DNA of 64,000 nucleotides. Source: Lyngbya sp. CCAP 1446/10. Lineage in GTDB: Bacteria > Cyanobacteriota > Cyanobacteriia > Cyanobacteriales > Microcoleaceae. Position numbers and translations under genes: made by a program. Below, in pieces: positions 18,555 to 28,448 of this stretch (position 1 is its first letter; the number at the start of each line of letters is the position of its first letter). Under the pieces are notes generated by a model. The model was given only the letters and a program-made list of their open reading frames with translations, ran no database searches and had not been told where the DNA came from. Location: positions 1-64,000 of the forward strand of contig NZ_JAIGNI010000023.1 of assembly GCF_026130175.1 (NCBI RefSeq). Reading direction: 5' to 3'.

Positions 18555-18806
18555 AGTTATTTTTTTGTAGTCGATCGCTTATTTACATCAAACCACAGAC
18601 ACAAAGCAGACGCAGGAGCTTTTACCGTCCCGCTGTCCCTGTATTTGTGTAGAGTCAATCTCAAATCTAAAATCTCAAATCTAAAATCGACTGATGCCGA
18701 TCGGTTGTAGATTCAGGGGAAGATCGAGTCATACTGGATTTAGGTCATCTATTATGTCCAAGTTCTCTACCGCCTTGCAGTGTCTTAATTCTATGAGGCC
18801 GATCGA

Positions 18807-19316
18807 ATGATTGAAATGAAAGTCGCTGGAATTGCCTTAGATGCAGCCACGCGCAGCCCTATTGTCCTATTGAGAGACTCTACCGAGCGACGCGCTTTGC
18901 CTATTTATATCGGTCAGGAGCAGGCAAAGGCTATTATTAGTGCGCTAGAAGGCCACAAGCCTCCTCGACCTTTAACTCACGATTTGATGGTCAATTTCCT
19001 AGAGGCCTGGAGCCTGACCTTGGAGCGAATAGTGATTCACTCGCTGCAAGATAACACGTTCTATGCCGTCCTAATCGTCCGTCAGGGTGAAGTAAAAAAA
19101 GAAATCGATGCCCGGCCCAGCGACGCGATCGCCCTGGCCATACGCACGAATAGCCCCATCTGGGTGATGGAAGAAGTCGTCGCCGATGCTTCCATACCGG
19201 TCGATCGAGATGCTGATGAGGCCGAACGCCGGGCCTTTCGCGAATTTATCTCAAACCTCCGCCCGGAGGATTTGATCAAGAGAAGCGGTTTCAGTCAGGG
19301 CGAAACTTCCTCGTAA
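18807..19316 (+). CDS. Bifunctional nuclease (BFN/DUF151) domain protein
   Basis: 169 aa. MIEMKVAGIALDAATRSPIVLLRD and LPIYIGQEQAKAI mark the DUF151 fold; RPLTHDLMVNFLEAW and the DARPSDAIALAIRTNSPIWV helix complete it. Family members have been reported to have DNase/RNase activity; in bacteria the physiological role is open. GAGG lies about 10 bases before the ATG. The aldo/keto reductase gene starts 5 bases after the stop, so the two are probably one transcript. Confidence 0.9.
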   Translation: MIEMKVAGIALDAATRSPIVLLRDSTERRALPIYIGQEQAKAIISALEGHKPPRPLTHDLMVNFLEAWSLTLERIVIHSLQDNTFYAVLIVRQGEVKKEIDARPSDAIALAIRTNSPIWVMEEVVADASIPVDRDADEAERRAFREFISNLRPEDLIKRSGFSQGETSS

Positions 19317-19321
19317 CATTT

Positions 19322-20452
19322 ATGCGCTATCGACGGTTTGGCAAAACTAACTTGCACCTGTCTGTATTTTCCTTGGGAACCATGCGCTATTTGGCTTCTG
19401 AGGAAATTGCCTGCCAGACTGTACGGCAGGCCCTGTCTCTGGGAATCAATCACCTGGAAACGGCGGCGGGTTACGGTTGCAGCGAGGAATATCTCGGCGC
19501 GGCGTTCAAAGCTGGGTTGTCTGTCGATCGATCGCGCTTCCACGTCACTACAAAAATCCCCCCAACGGACGATGCTGCTGCAACTGAACGCTGCATTGAT
19601 GAGTCCCTCAAACGTCTGAATCTAGACTATATCGACTGTCTGGCAATTCACGGTTTGAATACTTGGGAACATTTGGCGATCGTGCGATCGCCCACAGGCT
19701 GCATAAAATCTGTACAAAAAGCCCTCGCTGATGGCAGAATTCGGCACGTCGGTTTCTCGACTCACGGGCCTCTGGATCTGATTTTGGCTGCGATTAATAC
19801 AGATTTGTTTGAATTTGTCAATCTGCATTATTACTATTTTTTTCAGCGCAACGCCCCGGCAATTGAACTCGCCAAGCACAAAGATATGGGCGTTTTCATC
19901 ATTTCCCCGGCAGATAAAGGAGGGCAACTCTACACGCCCCCGGAAACTCTCGCACAATTGTGTTCGCCTTTCTCGCCTTTAGAGTTGAACTATCGGTTTT
20001 TACTGAGCGATACTAGAATTGGGACTCTCAGTGTGGGGGCGGCAAATCCGACAGAATTAGACGAACCTCTGAAATATTGCGATCGCGACTTTCCCCTCAC
20101 CAATGCCGAAATCGCTCAGTTTGTGAGGCTAGAATCAGTTATTGCCGATCGTTTGAAAACCGACAAATGCAGCCAATGCTATGCCTGTTTACCTTGCCCG
20201 GAAAACATCAACATTCCCGAAGTATTGCGACTCCGCAATCTCGCCGTTGGGTGCGACATGACTGACTTTGGCAAATACCGCTATGCTATGTTTGAAAATG
20301 CCGGACACTGGTTTCCTGGCAGCAAAGGCAACCGCTGCACCGATTGTGGCGAATGTTTGCCCAGGTGTCCCGAAGAGTTGGACATCCCAACTTTGCTCAA
20401 AGATACTCATCAGCGACTGGGCGGCAAAGCGGGCAGGCGGTTATGGGATTGA
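19322..20452 (+). CDS. Aldo/keto reductase with C-terminal 4Fe-4S module
   Basis: A 376-aa protein. The TIM-barrel AKR part (1-~270) has LETAAGYGCSEEYLG (Tyr of the tetrad; the usual Asp is Glu, as in this subfamily), Lys in VTTKIPP and His in LAIHGLN. The C-terminal ~100 residues hold two cysteine clusters, CSQCYACLPCPENINIP and CTDCGECLPRCPEELDIP, each reading as a 4Fe-4S ferredoxin-like motif. It is probably a ferredoxin- or NADPH-linked reductase; the substrate is unknown. It immediately follows the BFN gene. Confidence 0.87.
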   Translation: MRYRRFGKTNLHLSVFSLGTMRYLASEEIACQTVRQALSLGINHLETAAGYGCSEEYLGAAFKAGLSVDRSRFHVTTKIPPTDDAAATERCIDESLKRLNLDYIDCLAIHGLNTWEHLAIVRSPTGCIKSVQKALADGRIRHVGFSTHGPLDLILAAINTDLFEFVNLHYYYFFQRNAPAIELAKHKDMGVFIISPADKGGQLYTPPETLAQLCSPFSPLELNYRFLLSDTRIGTLSVGAANPTELDEPLKYCDRDFPLTNAEIAQFVRLESVIADRLKTDKCSQCYACLPCPENINIPEVLRLRNLAVGCDMTDFGKYRYAMFENAGHWFPGSKGNRCTDCGECLPRCPEELDIPTLLKDTHQRLGGKAGRRLWD

Positions 20453-20946
20453 AAAAAAGCTGAAGCAGGGAAAAGGGCGATCGAGCTGATCTAAGTGTTA
20501 CAACAATTAAGTTAGACTTTTTCTAAGTGGATTTACGATCTAGTCGATCGCCAAACTACCTAGCTTTCCGACTGTCTGCGGCAGCATCCCGATTTTGTGA
20601 ACAGCGTTTTTGAGGAGTGCTAGCAAAATTCTCGCTTGCCTATATATCTCTAACGAGCAAGATGCTCGCACTCCTGTAAAAGCTCTCATGGGGATGAGCC
20701 CAACAAACTTTAAATAGCTGCCGATAGCATATGTGAAAACAACTAAATAAAAAAATTTGCTTGCACAGCCAGAAACTCGATTCCTTGGAAAATACCCAAT
20801 CATTTATTGCTTTGTTTGGCCAGGCGAGAGCAAACAATTTTCTGATGAGTGATTAACTGAATTTAATCTAAAATGTAAAATCTAAAATTGATGGTTCCAG
20901 ATTAATTTGTCGCCTGTCATCTAAAACCGATTCCGCATCTACTACT
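20453..20946. other. Spacer with an imperfect foldback repeat
   Basis: About 490 bases. AGGAGTGCTAGC at 20613-20624 and GCTCGCACTCCT ending at 20675 pair with one mismatch, enclosing AGCAAGATGC, a motif also seen in the 3465-3518 element. Two overlapping minus-strand frames (20540-20803, 20640-20837) show no family pattern. ATCTAAA-type heptamer remnants occur near 20865-20890. Confidence 0.5.
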
Positions 20947-23900
20947 ATGGCTCAAACTCAGTTAAACGATAACCAGCCAAATTGTCTGCAACCCACTCAA
21001 GTTGCGACTTCCGAAAGATTGAAACCAGCTTTCAGGCCGTGCGTCTACAACTTATCTGTCACTAAAAACCAGCTAATTGGATTCCTGGCTTTACAAACAA
21101 TCTTGCCAGTCGGATTAACGGGAGGAATACTTTGGCTAACATCGACAGTTGGCAACAATCAACTGCAAAATCAAGCTAAATCTGAACTGAGCCTGAGTGA
21201 AAGTAACTACAATCTTCAACTCGATCGCGCTGCATTCAGTTTGCAAAAATCCTCTGACAGCCAAACGATCGCCCAAACAGCCTCAGCTTACAACAGCGGC
21301 AAAAAAATATCATATTTGCAAAAATCTGTCAAGCAAATTTTGGAAAATCAAGTCAAAACAGGGGAAATAGATAGTGCTGCCTTAGTTGGAAAAAACGGGC
21401 AGATTGTTGTTAGCGTCAACCCCAAGCAGAAGGAAAAAAGTTTTAACCTGCAAAAAATAGTCGATCGAGTATTTGCTGCCAAAAAGCCAATAACCGCCAG
21501 CGAAATAATTGCTAAATCTGAAGTTCAGAAACAATTGGGATCTTTGCCGCGCGCTGCGGGAGACGGTAGCGTCCTCGTCCGCTACACAGCAATTCCCGTA
21601 AAAGATCCAAAAACTCAGACAGTGATTGCTGCCTTAGTGTTAGGAAAAGTTCTCAGCCAAACGGCGGCAGTTGCTAGCAGCGAAATCGTCAATTTACAAG
21701 GCGGATATCGCGCTATCTACTCCGTGCCAACTGACGGCAAATTTGTATTGGCAAGTTCGCAAGCATTTACAAAAAATCAAGAGTTGCCAGACTTCCTAGC
21801 CGACCAATCTCTCCTGAAATCTGCACTCGCCGCCGCAGGAAAACCAGTCGCCCAGCAAATACAAATAGGCAGTCAAACTTATACAGTGGCTGCTCAATCC
21901 CTGGACAATTTAGCCGGAAAACCTGGAGCAATTTTAGTTCGGGGAATGCCACAAACTGCGATCGCAACTTGGTGGGGCAACAATTGGCTGCTGTTGGCAC
22001 TGTCTGCCGCCGCCCCCCTCGCCTTGGCAGTTGCAGTCACCCGCCGGATTGCTAAACCAGCTAACTCAAATTTATCAACAGCAGACGGGAATTGGCCCTC
22101 TAATTCCAGCGCGGAACCGCCACAGCGAACCCGGAAGTTTGGTCTAATTTATGAAAATTTAAATTTCGACGAATTCCCCGATTTATTCCCTAAAAAATTG
22201 AGTTTAGATGGTCAATTAGCCGTAGATTTTCGATATAATAAAAAATTGGCGGCCGCTCGCCCGTTAGCGCAGCCCTCGAAGAGGATCGCAAATCCCCAGA
22301 TCCCGCTCGTTTTCCAACCCCTAGAATTGCCCGCCAACTCCGTCTCAAACCATTCGCGGCCGGCAAATACAGAAGTAGAAAAAAGCGCGATCGCCTTAAA
22401 CCAAGTCCAGGAAGCTTGGCAAGACTTAAATCGCCTCAACTGGGAATTGCAGCCAGAAATGCTCGATCGCCAAAACACTCAAAAAGCCCTGCGCAAGAGC
22501 GAAGCACTGCTGCAAGCGATTTTAGACAACTCAACAGCAGTAATTTACATCAAAGATGTTGAGGGAAAATACCTACTCACCAATCGCCATTTTGACAATT
22601 TGTTCGACATCGCAAAAGAGCAAATAACAGGGAAAACCGACGGCGATATTTTTCCCGAAGACTCTTCAGCAGCCTTGCGAGAAAATGACCTGAAAGTTCT
22701 CGAATCCTCCTCGCCTCTAACCCTCGAAGAAATCATCCCTCAAGACGACGGCCCGCACACTTATATTTCTCTGAAATTTCCCCTCTGCAACTCCAAAGGC
22801 AAAGCTTATGCAGTCGGTACAATTTCTACAGATGTGAGCGATCGCAAAAAAGCCGAACTCACCCTAGAAAAAGCTAAAGCAGAACTAGAAGTAGAAGTCG
22901 AACAGCGCACGCTATTCCTCAAACAAGCCAATGAACTCTTGCAGTTTGAACTGGCGGCTAGAGCCCGCGGCGCGATCACAGTCAGACAAATGACGGCTCA
23001 AGTAGCGCGACACGCCAGAACAGTTGACGGCATTCTCAGCGCTTCCCTTGATCTAATTTTTCTAGTTGATCGATCGGGAAAATACACCTATGTCAGCCGC
23101 ACCGCCGCCCAAGCTGCCGGCATGAACCCCAGAGAAATGATTAGCAAAACCTGGCAGGAATTAGGTTGGCCACCAAAAATTATGCAGCGGGTTCATGAAG
23201 AGTGCGATCGCATATTTGCCACATCCGAGCCTGTGAAAGGCGAAGTAATAGTCCCCACCGCAGCCTGGGGAATTCGGGACTACGAGTACATTCTCAGCCC
23301 GTTGTGTGCCACAGACGGCAGCGTGGAAGCCGTGGTGGCAACGTTGCGGGATATCACCGATCGCAAAGACGCTGAGGAAGCGTGGCAGTTGGCCAAAGAA
23401 GCGGCAGAAGTCGCCAACCGCGCCAAGAGTGCTTTTCTAGCAAACATGAGCCACGAGTTGCGGACTCCCCTGAATGCGATTATCGGCTACAGCGATATGC
23501 TGGTGGAAGATGCCGAAGAGTTAGGTAACTTAGAGGTAGTCTCGGATTTAGACAAAATTCGCACTGCTGGGAAACACTTGCTGCGACTGATTGACGACAT
23601 TCTGGACATTTCCAAAATTGAAGCTGACAAGATGGAGATTTATCTCGAAAGCTTCGATGTTGGCGGCTTAATCGAGGAGGTGGAAACAACTATCAAACCG
23701 TTAATGGATAAAAAGGCTAATACTTTGGAAGTATTGATTGCTGACAATATCGGCGCTATGCACGGCGATTTGATGAAAGTGCGGCAGGTAATGCTAAATT
23801 TGCTGAGCAATGCTGCTAAATTTTCTACTAATGGGGCGATCGTACTTACTGTCGAAAGAATTACCAGCGAAGAGTTAAAAAACAAATATCAACCGCGAGT

Positions 23901-24180
23901 TGTTCAAATGTTAATTTTGGATTCGGAATATTTAATTTTTCGAGTGACTGACACGGGCATCGGCATGACAAAAGAACAGCAAGAGCGACTGTTTCAACCT
24001 TTCACTCAAGCGGACAATTCAACTACTCGCAAGTACGGCGGTACTGGTTTGGGATTGACTATCAGCCAGCGTTTTTGTCAGATGATGGGCGGTGATATTG
24101 AAGTTAGCAGCGAGTTAGATTGTGGTTCTACTTTTACGGCTTTTCTGCCTGCTTCGTTGTTTAGGCGATCGGAATTTTAA
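20947..24180 (+). CDS. Transmembrane PAS-PAS sensor histidine kinase
   Basis: 1077 aa. TM1 is at ~39-62, a periplasmic sensor region of ~280 residues follows (probably a double-Cache-like fold), and TM2 is at ~342-362. After a ~150-residue linker come PAS1 (~518-640; [20 protein letters not shown]), a coiled coil, PAS2 (~695-815; [19 protein letters not shown]) and HisKA with His836 in the H-box [17 protein letters not shown]. The ATPase has N box [12 protein letters not shown]1 DTGIGM and G2 GGTGLGL. No receiver domain is attached, so a separate response regulator is expected; none lies nearby. The ligand is unknown. Confidence 0.92.
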   Translation: MAQTQLNDNQPNCLQPTQVATSERLKPAFRPCVYNLSVTKNQLIGFLALQTILPVGLTGGILWLTSTVGNNQLQNQAKSELSLSESNYNLQLDRAAFSLQKSSDSQTIAQTASAYNSGKKISYLQKSVKQILENQVKTGEIDSAALVGKNGQIVVSVNPKQKEKSFNLQKIVDRVFAAKKPITASEIIAKSEVQKQLGSLPRAAGDGSVLVRYTAIPVKDPKTQTVIAALVLGKVLSQTAAVASSEIVNLQGGYRAIYSVPTDGKFVLASSQAFTKNQELPDFLADQSLLKSALAAAGKPVAQQIQIGSQTYTVAAQSLDNLAGKPGAILVRGMPQTAIATWWGNNWLLLALSAAAPLALAVAVTRRIAKPANSNLSTADGNWPSNSSAEPPQRTRKFGLIYENLNFDEFPDLFPKKLSLDGQLAVDFRYNKKLAAARPLAQPSKRIANPQIPLVFQPLELPANSVSNHSRPANTEVEKSAIALNQVQEAWQDLNRLNWELQPEMLDRQNTQKALRKSEALLQAILDNSTAVIYIKDVEGKYLLTNRHFDNLFDIAKEQITGKTDGDIFPEDSSAALRENDLKVLESSSPLTLEEIIPQDDGPHTYISLKFPLCNSKGKAYAVGTISTDVSDRKKAELTLEKAKAELEVEVEQRTLFLKQANELLQFELAARARGAITVRQMTAQVARHARTVDGILSASLDLIFLVDRSGKYTYVSRTAAQAAGMNPREMISKTWQELGWPPKIMQRVHEECDRIFATSEPVKGEVIVPTAAWGIRDYEYILSPLCATDGSVEAVVATLRDITDRKDAEEAWQLAKEAAEVANRAKSAFLANMSHELRTPLNAIIGYSDMLVEDAEELGNLEVVSDLDKIRTAGKHLLRLIDDILDISKIEADKMEIYLESFDVGGLIEEVETTIKPLMDKKANTLEVLIADNIGAMHGDLMKVRQVMLNLLSNAAKFSTNGAIVLTVERITSEELKNKYQPRVVQMLILDSEYLIFRVTDTGIGMTKEQQERLFQPFTQADNSTTRKYGGTGLGLTISQRFCQMMGGDIEVSSELDCGSTFTAFLPASLFRRSEF

Positions 24181-24200
24181 TGATTTTGTAGCAATAAAAT

Positions 24201-24731
24201 ATGATGAATAACCGCAAATTTCGCCCCAAAAATCAAGTTTCCCGCCGCAGAGATAGCATTTTGACAAAAAGTTTATTTTTGTTCCTAATTGCCAGTTCTA
24301 CCTGCATCACAGCCTTGCTGTGGGGACAATCTGCGGCATTCTCCCAGCAGCCAGTCTGCCCGACTGGAGATGCTGCTAATTTCCCGTCGCCACCACTGTC
24401 GCAAACCGAACCAAGCGTGCCGAGTCTGTGGTTAGCAGAAAAACAGTTTGGTGGTAAATTGCTGGATCGCTGGTTTGTTGATCGCGATAACGCTTTGGTA
24501 ATCATCATCGTCAACCGCCAACTGTGGAGTTTGCTAGACTATATCGAACGCTATCAGTTTGTCAACCGCTTCGGCACTGTGTCGAGCGAATACGGTTACA
24601 ATCTGCGAGTTTGCAATCGTCAAGGGACGGCTTTGGCGATTTATTCGTGCAAGGGCGATCGGCTTAACTGTAAAATTGATTTAGAATCTCTGTCAAATCC
24701 CGGTCTCCGAGGCAAAATCAAAAGCTTTTAG
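24201..24731 (+). CDS. Secreted hypothetical protein
   Basis: 176 aa with a long basic N-region and one hydrophobic stretch (~24-42, SLFLFLIASSTCITALLWG) ending near AAFSQQ, consistent with a Sec signal peptide. The mature part has a compact region SLWLAEKQFGGKLLDRWFVD and four Cys residues (in CPTG, VCNRQ, YSCKGDRLNC) that could form disulphides. The family was not recognised. It starts 20 bases after the kinase gene and is probably cotranscribed with it. Confidence 0.65.
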   Translation: MMNNRKFRPKNQVSRRRDSILTKSLFLFLIASSTCITALLWGQSAAFSQQPVCPTGDAANFPSPPLSQTEPSVPSLWLAEKQFGGKLLDRWFVDRDNALVIIIVNRQLWSLLDYIERYQFVNRFGTVSSEYGYNLRVCNRQGTALAIYSCKGDRLNCKIDLESLSNPGLRGKIKSF

Positions 24732-24795
24732 TAGGGTGCGTCAGCAGCGATTTGTTTTCAGGATAATCGATAAATCAATAGCTGATGCACCGTGC
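24731..24795. repeat. GTAGGGTG-type foldback repeat
   Basis: GTAGGGTGCGTCAGC at 24731-24745 and GCTGATGCACCGTGC at 24781-24795 pair with a few mismatches. The left arm starts with the last base of the preceding stop codon. It could serve as a transcript end. Confidence 0.6.
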
Positions 24796-24835
24796 ATTTT
24801 AGCTAATAAATGCGGTTTATAATTCGTAGAAAAAA

Positions 24836-25768
24836 ATGAAAACAACCCTTGAACTTCCTGCTGAATTAGAACCTTTCCGTCAAGAAATTGAAAGTTCAGA
24901 AAAGCCTGTTATCAAAATCACTTACGAACGCAAGGCGACTGATTTGTGGTCAAGCAAATTTGGCGGAGTGCCTTACTTGCCGAAAGGTTACGATTTTCCC
25001 AAAGATAGTGATGGAAAATATATGCACCTTTTGGCACAACTCAATTTTGAGGAAATTTTTGCCCAAGTGCCATATTTAGCCCCTTTTCCCAAACAAGGAA
25101 TTTTGCAGTTTTACATTGGTGACACAGATTTGTATGGTACGGATTTAGATAATTTGGACAACCAAAAAGATTTTAAAATATTGTATTTCCCCGAAATAGA
25201 CATAAATTATTGTCAAACATATTTTGCTTTTTTGTTGAATGTCAATGAGACATATTCAACTTTAAACAATCAAAGATTTAGTGCGGTGCAATTTTTTGAG
25301 AAAAATAATTGTCCGATTTATAATCCTTTTGCCGATTGTCTTTATGAACATTATTCACCTTTAAAGCACCAAGATGTGAATAATTATCAAGAATGTTTGG
25401 CTTTACAGTTTAAGTCTGACAATGAGTGGGTTTGCCCAGAAGACTATCAATTTAATAATTTTCTTGGAGAACAAAAGCTTAAACAATTCTTTGATGTAAT
25501 GGATGCAGATGATGACAAATTAAATGATTGGTATTATGCTAATATATACGAAATTGACCATAAAATAGGGGGATACGGCTACTTTACGCAAACTGACCCT
25601 CGTGAGTATAGTACGCAATACAAAGACCATAAAGTTGTGCTATTACACATGATTAGTGATGATGAGATTTGTTGGGGTGATGATGGAGTAGGCAACTTTT
25701 TGATTCGCGCTGAGGACTTAGAAAAATTAGATTTTTCTCAGGTGATTTATAATTACGATTGTTATTAA
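24836..25768 (+). CDS. YwqG-family (DUF1963) protein
   Basis: 310 aa. The DUF1963 layout is clear: SKFGGVPYLPKGYDFPKDSDGKYMHLLAQLNF, then FPKQGILQFYIGDTDLYG, then KIGGYGYFTQTDPRE and the end motif DGVGNFLIRAEDLEKLDFS. The family is widespread and of unknown biochemical function; several members sit next to toxin or immunity genes, but no toxin is seen here. The gene is visibly more AT-rich than its neighbours and is flanked by foldback repeats on both sides, suggesting recent acquisition. Confidence 0.85.
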   Translation: MKTTLELPAELEPFRQEIESSEKPVIKITYERKATDLWSSKFGGVPYLPKGYDFPKDSDGKYMHLLAQLNFEEIFAQVPYLAPFPKQGILQFYIGDTDLYGTDLDNLDNQKDFKILYFPEIDINYCQTYFAFLLNVNETYSTLNNQRFSAVQFFEKNNCPIYNPFADCLYEHYSPLKHQDVNNYQECLALQFKSDNEWVCPEDYQFNNFLGEQKLKQFFDVMDADDDKLNDWYYANIYEIDHKIGGYGYFTQTDPREYSTQYKDHKVVLLHMISDDEICWGDDGVGNFLIRAEDLEKLDFSQVIYNYDCY

Positions 25769-25818
25769 AATTAAAATACTAACTCTTCAACCCGTGCTAT
25801 TTTTTTATTGTTCTAAGG

Positions 25819-25998
25819 TACGTAGTTGCGCTTCAGCGCTCTTTGGAAGCATCTCATTTTTGCGAAAAGCATTTTTTCTTTGAATGCTGTCCCGATCGCC
25901 TATTGTACAATACGGGAGCGGGGACAGCATTATAAATGTAAAACTGCGATGCTCCCCGCTATTTCATAGATCAAAGAGCGCTGAAGCGCAACTACGTA
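25819..25998. repeat. 180-bp foldback element with 26-bp perfect arms
   Basis: Arms 25819-25844 and 25973-25998 are exact reverse complements (outer TACGTAGTTGCGCTTCAGCG). A second pair, AATGCTGTCCC 25883-25893 and GGGACAGCATT 25921-25931, nests inside. It is non-coding and lies between the YwqG gene and the convergent lipoprotein gene. Confidence 0.8.
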
Positions 25999-26006
25999 AC
26001 TCACTT

Positions 26007-27116
26007 TTAGCCTTTCACTACTTGCCGAATTTCTTGCCAGAGCGATCGATATTGTGCAATCCCCGCATCCCCGAAAGGCAGCAGAAAGTCGCTAGCAGCA
26101 AGAATCTTAGCCTCCGGTAACAACACAGAATTACTGCGCACATCTGCCGGCAAATCCTCCGGTTTCATGCCGACAATTATGGGCGAACTAGCCTTAGCCA
26201 GCAAAGACAATTGAGGAGCAATTTGAGGCTGCAAGCAAAAATTAATCCATTTTTCTGCTAAAGAAACTGGCTTTCCTGATGCGGGTTGTACCCACAAATC
26301 CGTCCAAAGTGCAGTTCCAGAAGCAGGAATTACTACAGCAATATCGCTTTGAGTTTGCAACAGCGGCAGCACATCGCCAGAGGAACCGACGGCTAACCAA
26401 GTATCGCCTAAAATCAAGGGTTGCAAGTAAGAATCGGAACTATAAAGTTTAGCTTGTCCGTGCAGGTTTGCCAGTTCTTTTTTGAGATTCGGAACTTGAT
26501 CTAATTGCTGAGTATTGTAAGATTTTCCGAGTTTTTTTAATGTTAAACCTATAACTTCTCTTGCACTATCCGGTAGCGAAATTCGATCGCGCAATTCGAC
26601 TCGCCACAAGTCACTCCAATCTGTCGGAGTCCACCCCAAAGCCTTAAATTTGTCGGTTCGATAGGCAATTACCGTACTTCCCCAGCGGTAAGGTGCAGCC
26701 CAAACTTGACCTTTAGCGTCTAATTGACCGTCATCGTTGCGTCTGACGAGTTTTTGCCATCTTTCGGGCAATTTTGACCAATTATTAATTGTAGCAGGAT
26801 CGATCGGCTGAATCAATTTTTGCCGAATTGCCACAGTCAGCCAATAATCTCCCAACATCACCAAGTCAGCTTGATTTTTGGCTGCGGGTGTCCGTTTCCA
26901 CTTTTGCAACAAAGCGAATAATTCTTTTAATTGTGCTTCCTGCGTTACCTGCAAAACCGGAGACGGTTGTAAGTCGCGGCTAAATTTGCTTGCGAGTTGG
27001 GCTGGAATACCGTTTTTGAGCGATCGAATTTTGAGAGTGGGCTTCGACTCGCACCCTGCGGCCAATTGACTTAAAGTTAGGGTGGCTGCGCCCAATAGCA
27101 AAGACCTTCGTTTCAC
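26007..27116 (-). CDS. Extracellular solute-binding lipoprotein (PotD-like)
   Basis: 369 aa from GTG 27116. The N-terminus MKRRSLLLGAATLTLSQLAAGC combines an RR pair with a lipobox LAAGC (Cys22), so it should be exported and lipid-anchored. The mature part is a class II periplasmic-binding fold: DLVMLGDYWLTVAIRQKLIQP, VWAAPYRWGSTVIAYRTDKF and SLAEKWINFCLQPQ are typical of spermidine/putrescine or iron-type binding proteins. The ligand is uncertain. No permease or ATPase genes adjoin it, so it is an orphan binding protein within this window. Confidence 0.83.
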   Translation of the reverse strand: MKRRSLLLGAATLTLSQLAAGCESKPTLKIRSLKNGIPAQLASKFSRDLQPSPVLQVTQEAQLKELFALLQKWKRTPAAKNQADLVMLGDYWLTVAIRQKLIQPIDPATINNWSKLPERWQKLVRRNDDGQLDAKGQVWAAPYRWGSTVIAYRTDKFKALGWTPTDWSDLWRVELRDRISLPDSAREVIGLTLKKLGKSYNTQQLDQVPNLKKELANLHGQAKLYSSDSYLQPLILGDTWLAVGSSGDVLPLLQTQSDIAVVIPASGTALWTDLWVQPASGKPVSLAEKWINFCLQPQIAPQLSLLAKASSPIIVGMKPEDLPADVRSNSVLLPEAKILAASDFLLPFGDAGIAQYRSLWQEIRQVVKG

Positions 27117-27568
27117 CTGTGAATCCGCTTTTCTAAATATTGACCGATGTTTTGTGTTCTGCGGCCCGGTAAATAATTCTTTGTCGAGTCCGGTATTTAG
27201 CGCCGATTGGTTTTATTTATTCCTCAAACACAAAGCTATTGTACTCGGTTCTGATGCGATCGGAGTCTGTTTTGCCCAAAGCACTGGTGGCGCGAGTCAA
27301 TCTCACCGGACACTCCGCCCTCCAACTCTCAGAAACCGAGTTTTTTAACTCTGATTGAAGGTTGGAACGAAGTATGGGTTAAAAACCCCCGTTTCAGCGT
27401 CCCAGAAAATCTCAAATCTCAAATTCTCAAGCTGATTCTGTAAATCTACCATCAGGATTGGGAACACAACAATTACCTCAAAAATTAAATAATTTAGTGA
27501 TAAATCCCAGTTATGTAAAGATTTATATTATATATAAAGATATAAATTACTATCCAGAGGATGATTCT
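27117..27568. other. Spacer, no supported gene
   Basis: About 450 bases upstream of two divergent genes. A frame at 27082-27348 lacks any family pattern and overlaps the lipoprotein start. A very AT-rich stretch at 27500-27555 precedes the coiled-coil gene and is the likely promoter zone. Confidence 0.45.
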
Positions 27569-27967
27569 ATGGAAGCCCTACGCCAGCAAGTTACAGCATT
27601 GACCCAGCAAGTCGATGCTCTGTACAAACTCATAGAAAACCTCAATGAAAAGTTATTGGAGTCAGCCCAGGAGACGAAGCTGATTCAGCAGCAAAAAAAC
27701 GATCGCCCTGGAACACTAGGAAATGACAAAACCTCGTCATATCAAACCTATAGTCGTCTCGACGCGCTCCTCGAACACAAAGATATACTGTTAGATGACA
27801 GCTACTTCGACAAGAATTCTCAAAGCTTGGAAAAAGAGCTAAGTTCAGAGATTCAAATCCAGCGCCTTACCGCTCAGCTAACAGCAGCTTACAATCGAAT
27901 TGCTGCCTTGGAAGAACAGTTGCTCTCCAAAAGAATTCACTCGCAACAGGTAGGCGGGTCTAATTAG
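27569..27967 (+). CDS. Small coiled-coil protein
   Basis: 132 aa from ATG 27569, chosen over TTG 27458 because a good GAGG lies about eight bases upstream and because the added N-terminus is Tyr/Ile-rich and unlike the rest. Residues ~2-40 (EALRQQVTALTQQVDALYKL) and ~95-125 (IQRLTAQLTAAYNRIAALEEQ) have heptad spacing of hydrophobics, so two coiled-coil helices flank a polar middle. No enzymatic motif. The function is unknown; a structural or scaffold role is only a guess. Confidence 0.6.
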   Translation: MEALRQQVTALTQQVDALYKLIENLNEKLLESAQETKLIQQQKNDRPGTLGNDKTSSYQTYSRLDALLEHKDILLDDSYFDKNSQSLEKELSSEIQIQRLTAQLTAAYNRIAALEEQLLSKRIHSQQVGGSN

Positions 27968-28072
27968 ATATTGCTGCTGGCGATCGGGCATTAATCCAGA
28001 TATAACAATACAAGTTGCGTTGATTTCTGCTCGTCTACTTATCGCGGTTATCAAAAAAGTGAGGAGAGCCTC

Positions 28073-28168
28073 ATGCCCTATGCCCTATGCCCTATGCCCT
28101 ATGCCCTATGCCCTATGCCCTATGCCCTATGCCCTATGCCCTATGCCCTATGCCCTATGCCCTATGCC
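28073..28168. repeat. Heptamer STRR, 13.7 copies of ATGCCCT
   Basis: Thirteen exact tandem ATGCCCT units and a partial fourteenth. It is the purest STRR in the window. It lies downstream of the coiled-coil gene in otherwise non-coding sequence. Confidence 0.95.
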
Positions 28169-28318
28169 GTTCGCATACCTGATCTTTCTGAGAAAGGCTA
28201 TATAGAGTCATTGAATAGAGTATTTTAGTCTCGCGCAATTAGCAGTAGGAATACTGCATCAAAGCGAGATATTGTGTAGAATATTCTGTAAATCTGAAAG
28301 CAAAAATGTTACAGAAAA

Positions 28319-28405
28319 TGATATAATTATTCAGCCCAAACGAAGCTAATTGAGCAGCACAACTAGCTTCGCAGCTCGATCGCAAATCTGAATTTTTAAT
28401 CTTAA
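28319..28405 (+). promoter_or_regulatory. Extended -10 box followed by a hairpin; possible small RNA
   Basis: TGATATAAT at 28319-28327 is followed, about 15 bases on, by CGAAGCTA ... TAGCTTCG (8-bp perfect stem, loop of 15) and then by a T-rich run (GAATTTTTAATCTT) near 28391-28404. A short transcript of about 70 bases on the plus strand is possible. It would run towards the end of the convergent CobT-like gene. Only sequence form supports this. Confidence 0.3.
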
Positions 28406-28448
28406 GTTCCTCACATTCCGGGACGCACAGAAAACGAAAAACCCGGTT

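Noticed and set aside
20540-20837. Two overlapping minus-strand frames before the large kinase
   Set aside because: No family pattern; they cover an imperfect foldback repeat.
28073-28168. Open frame through the ATGCCCT array (28020-28205)
   Set aside because: The product is only the repeat MPYALCP; it arises from the STRR.
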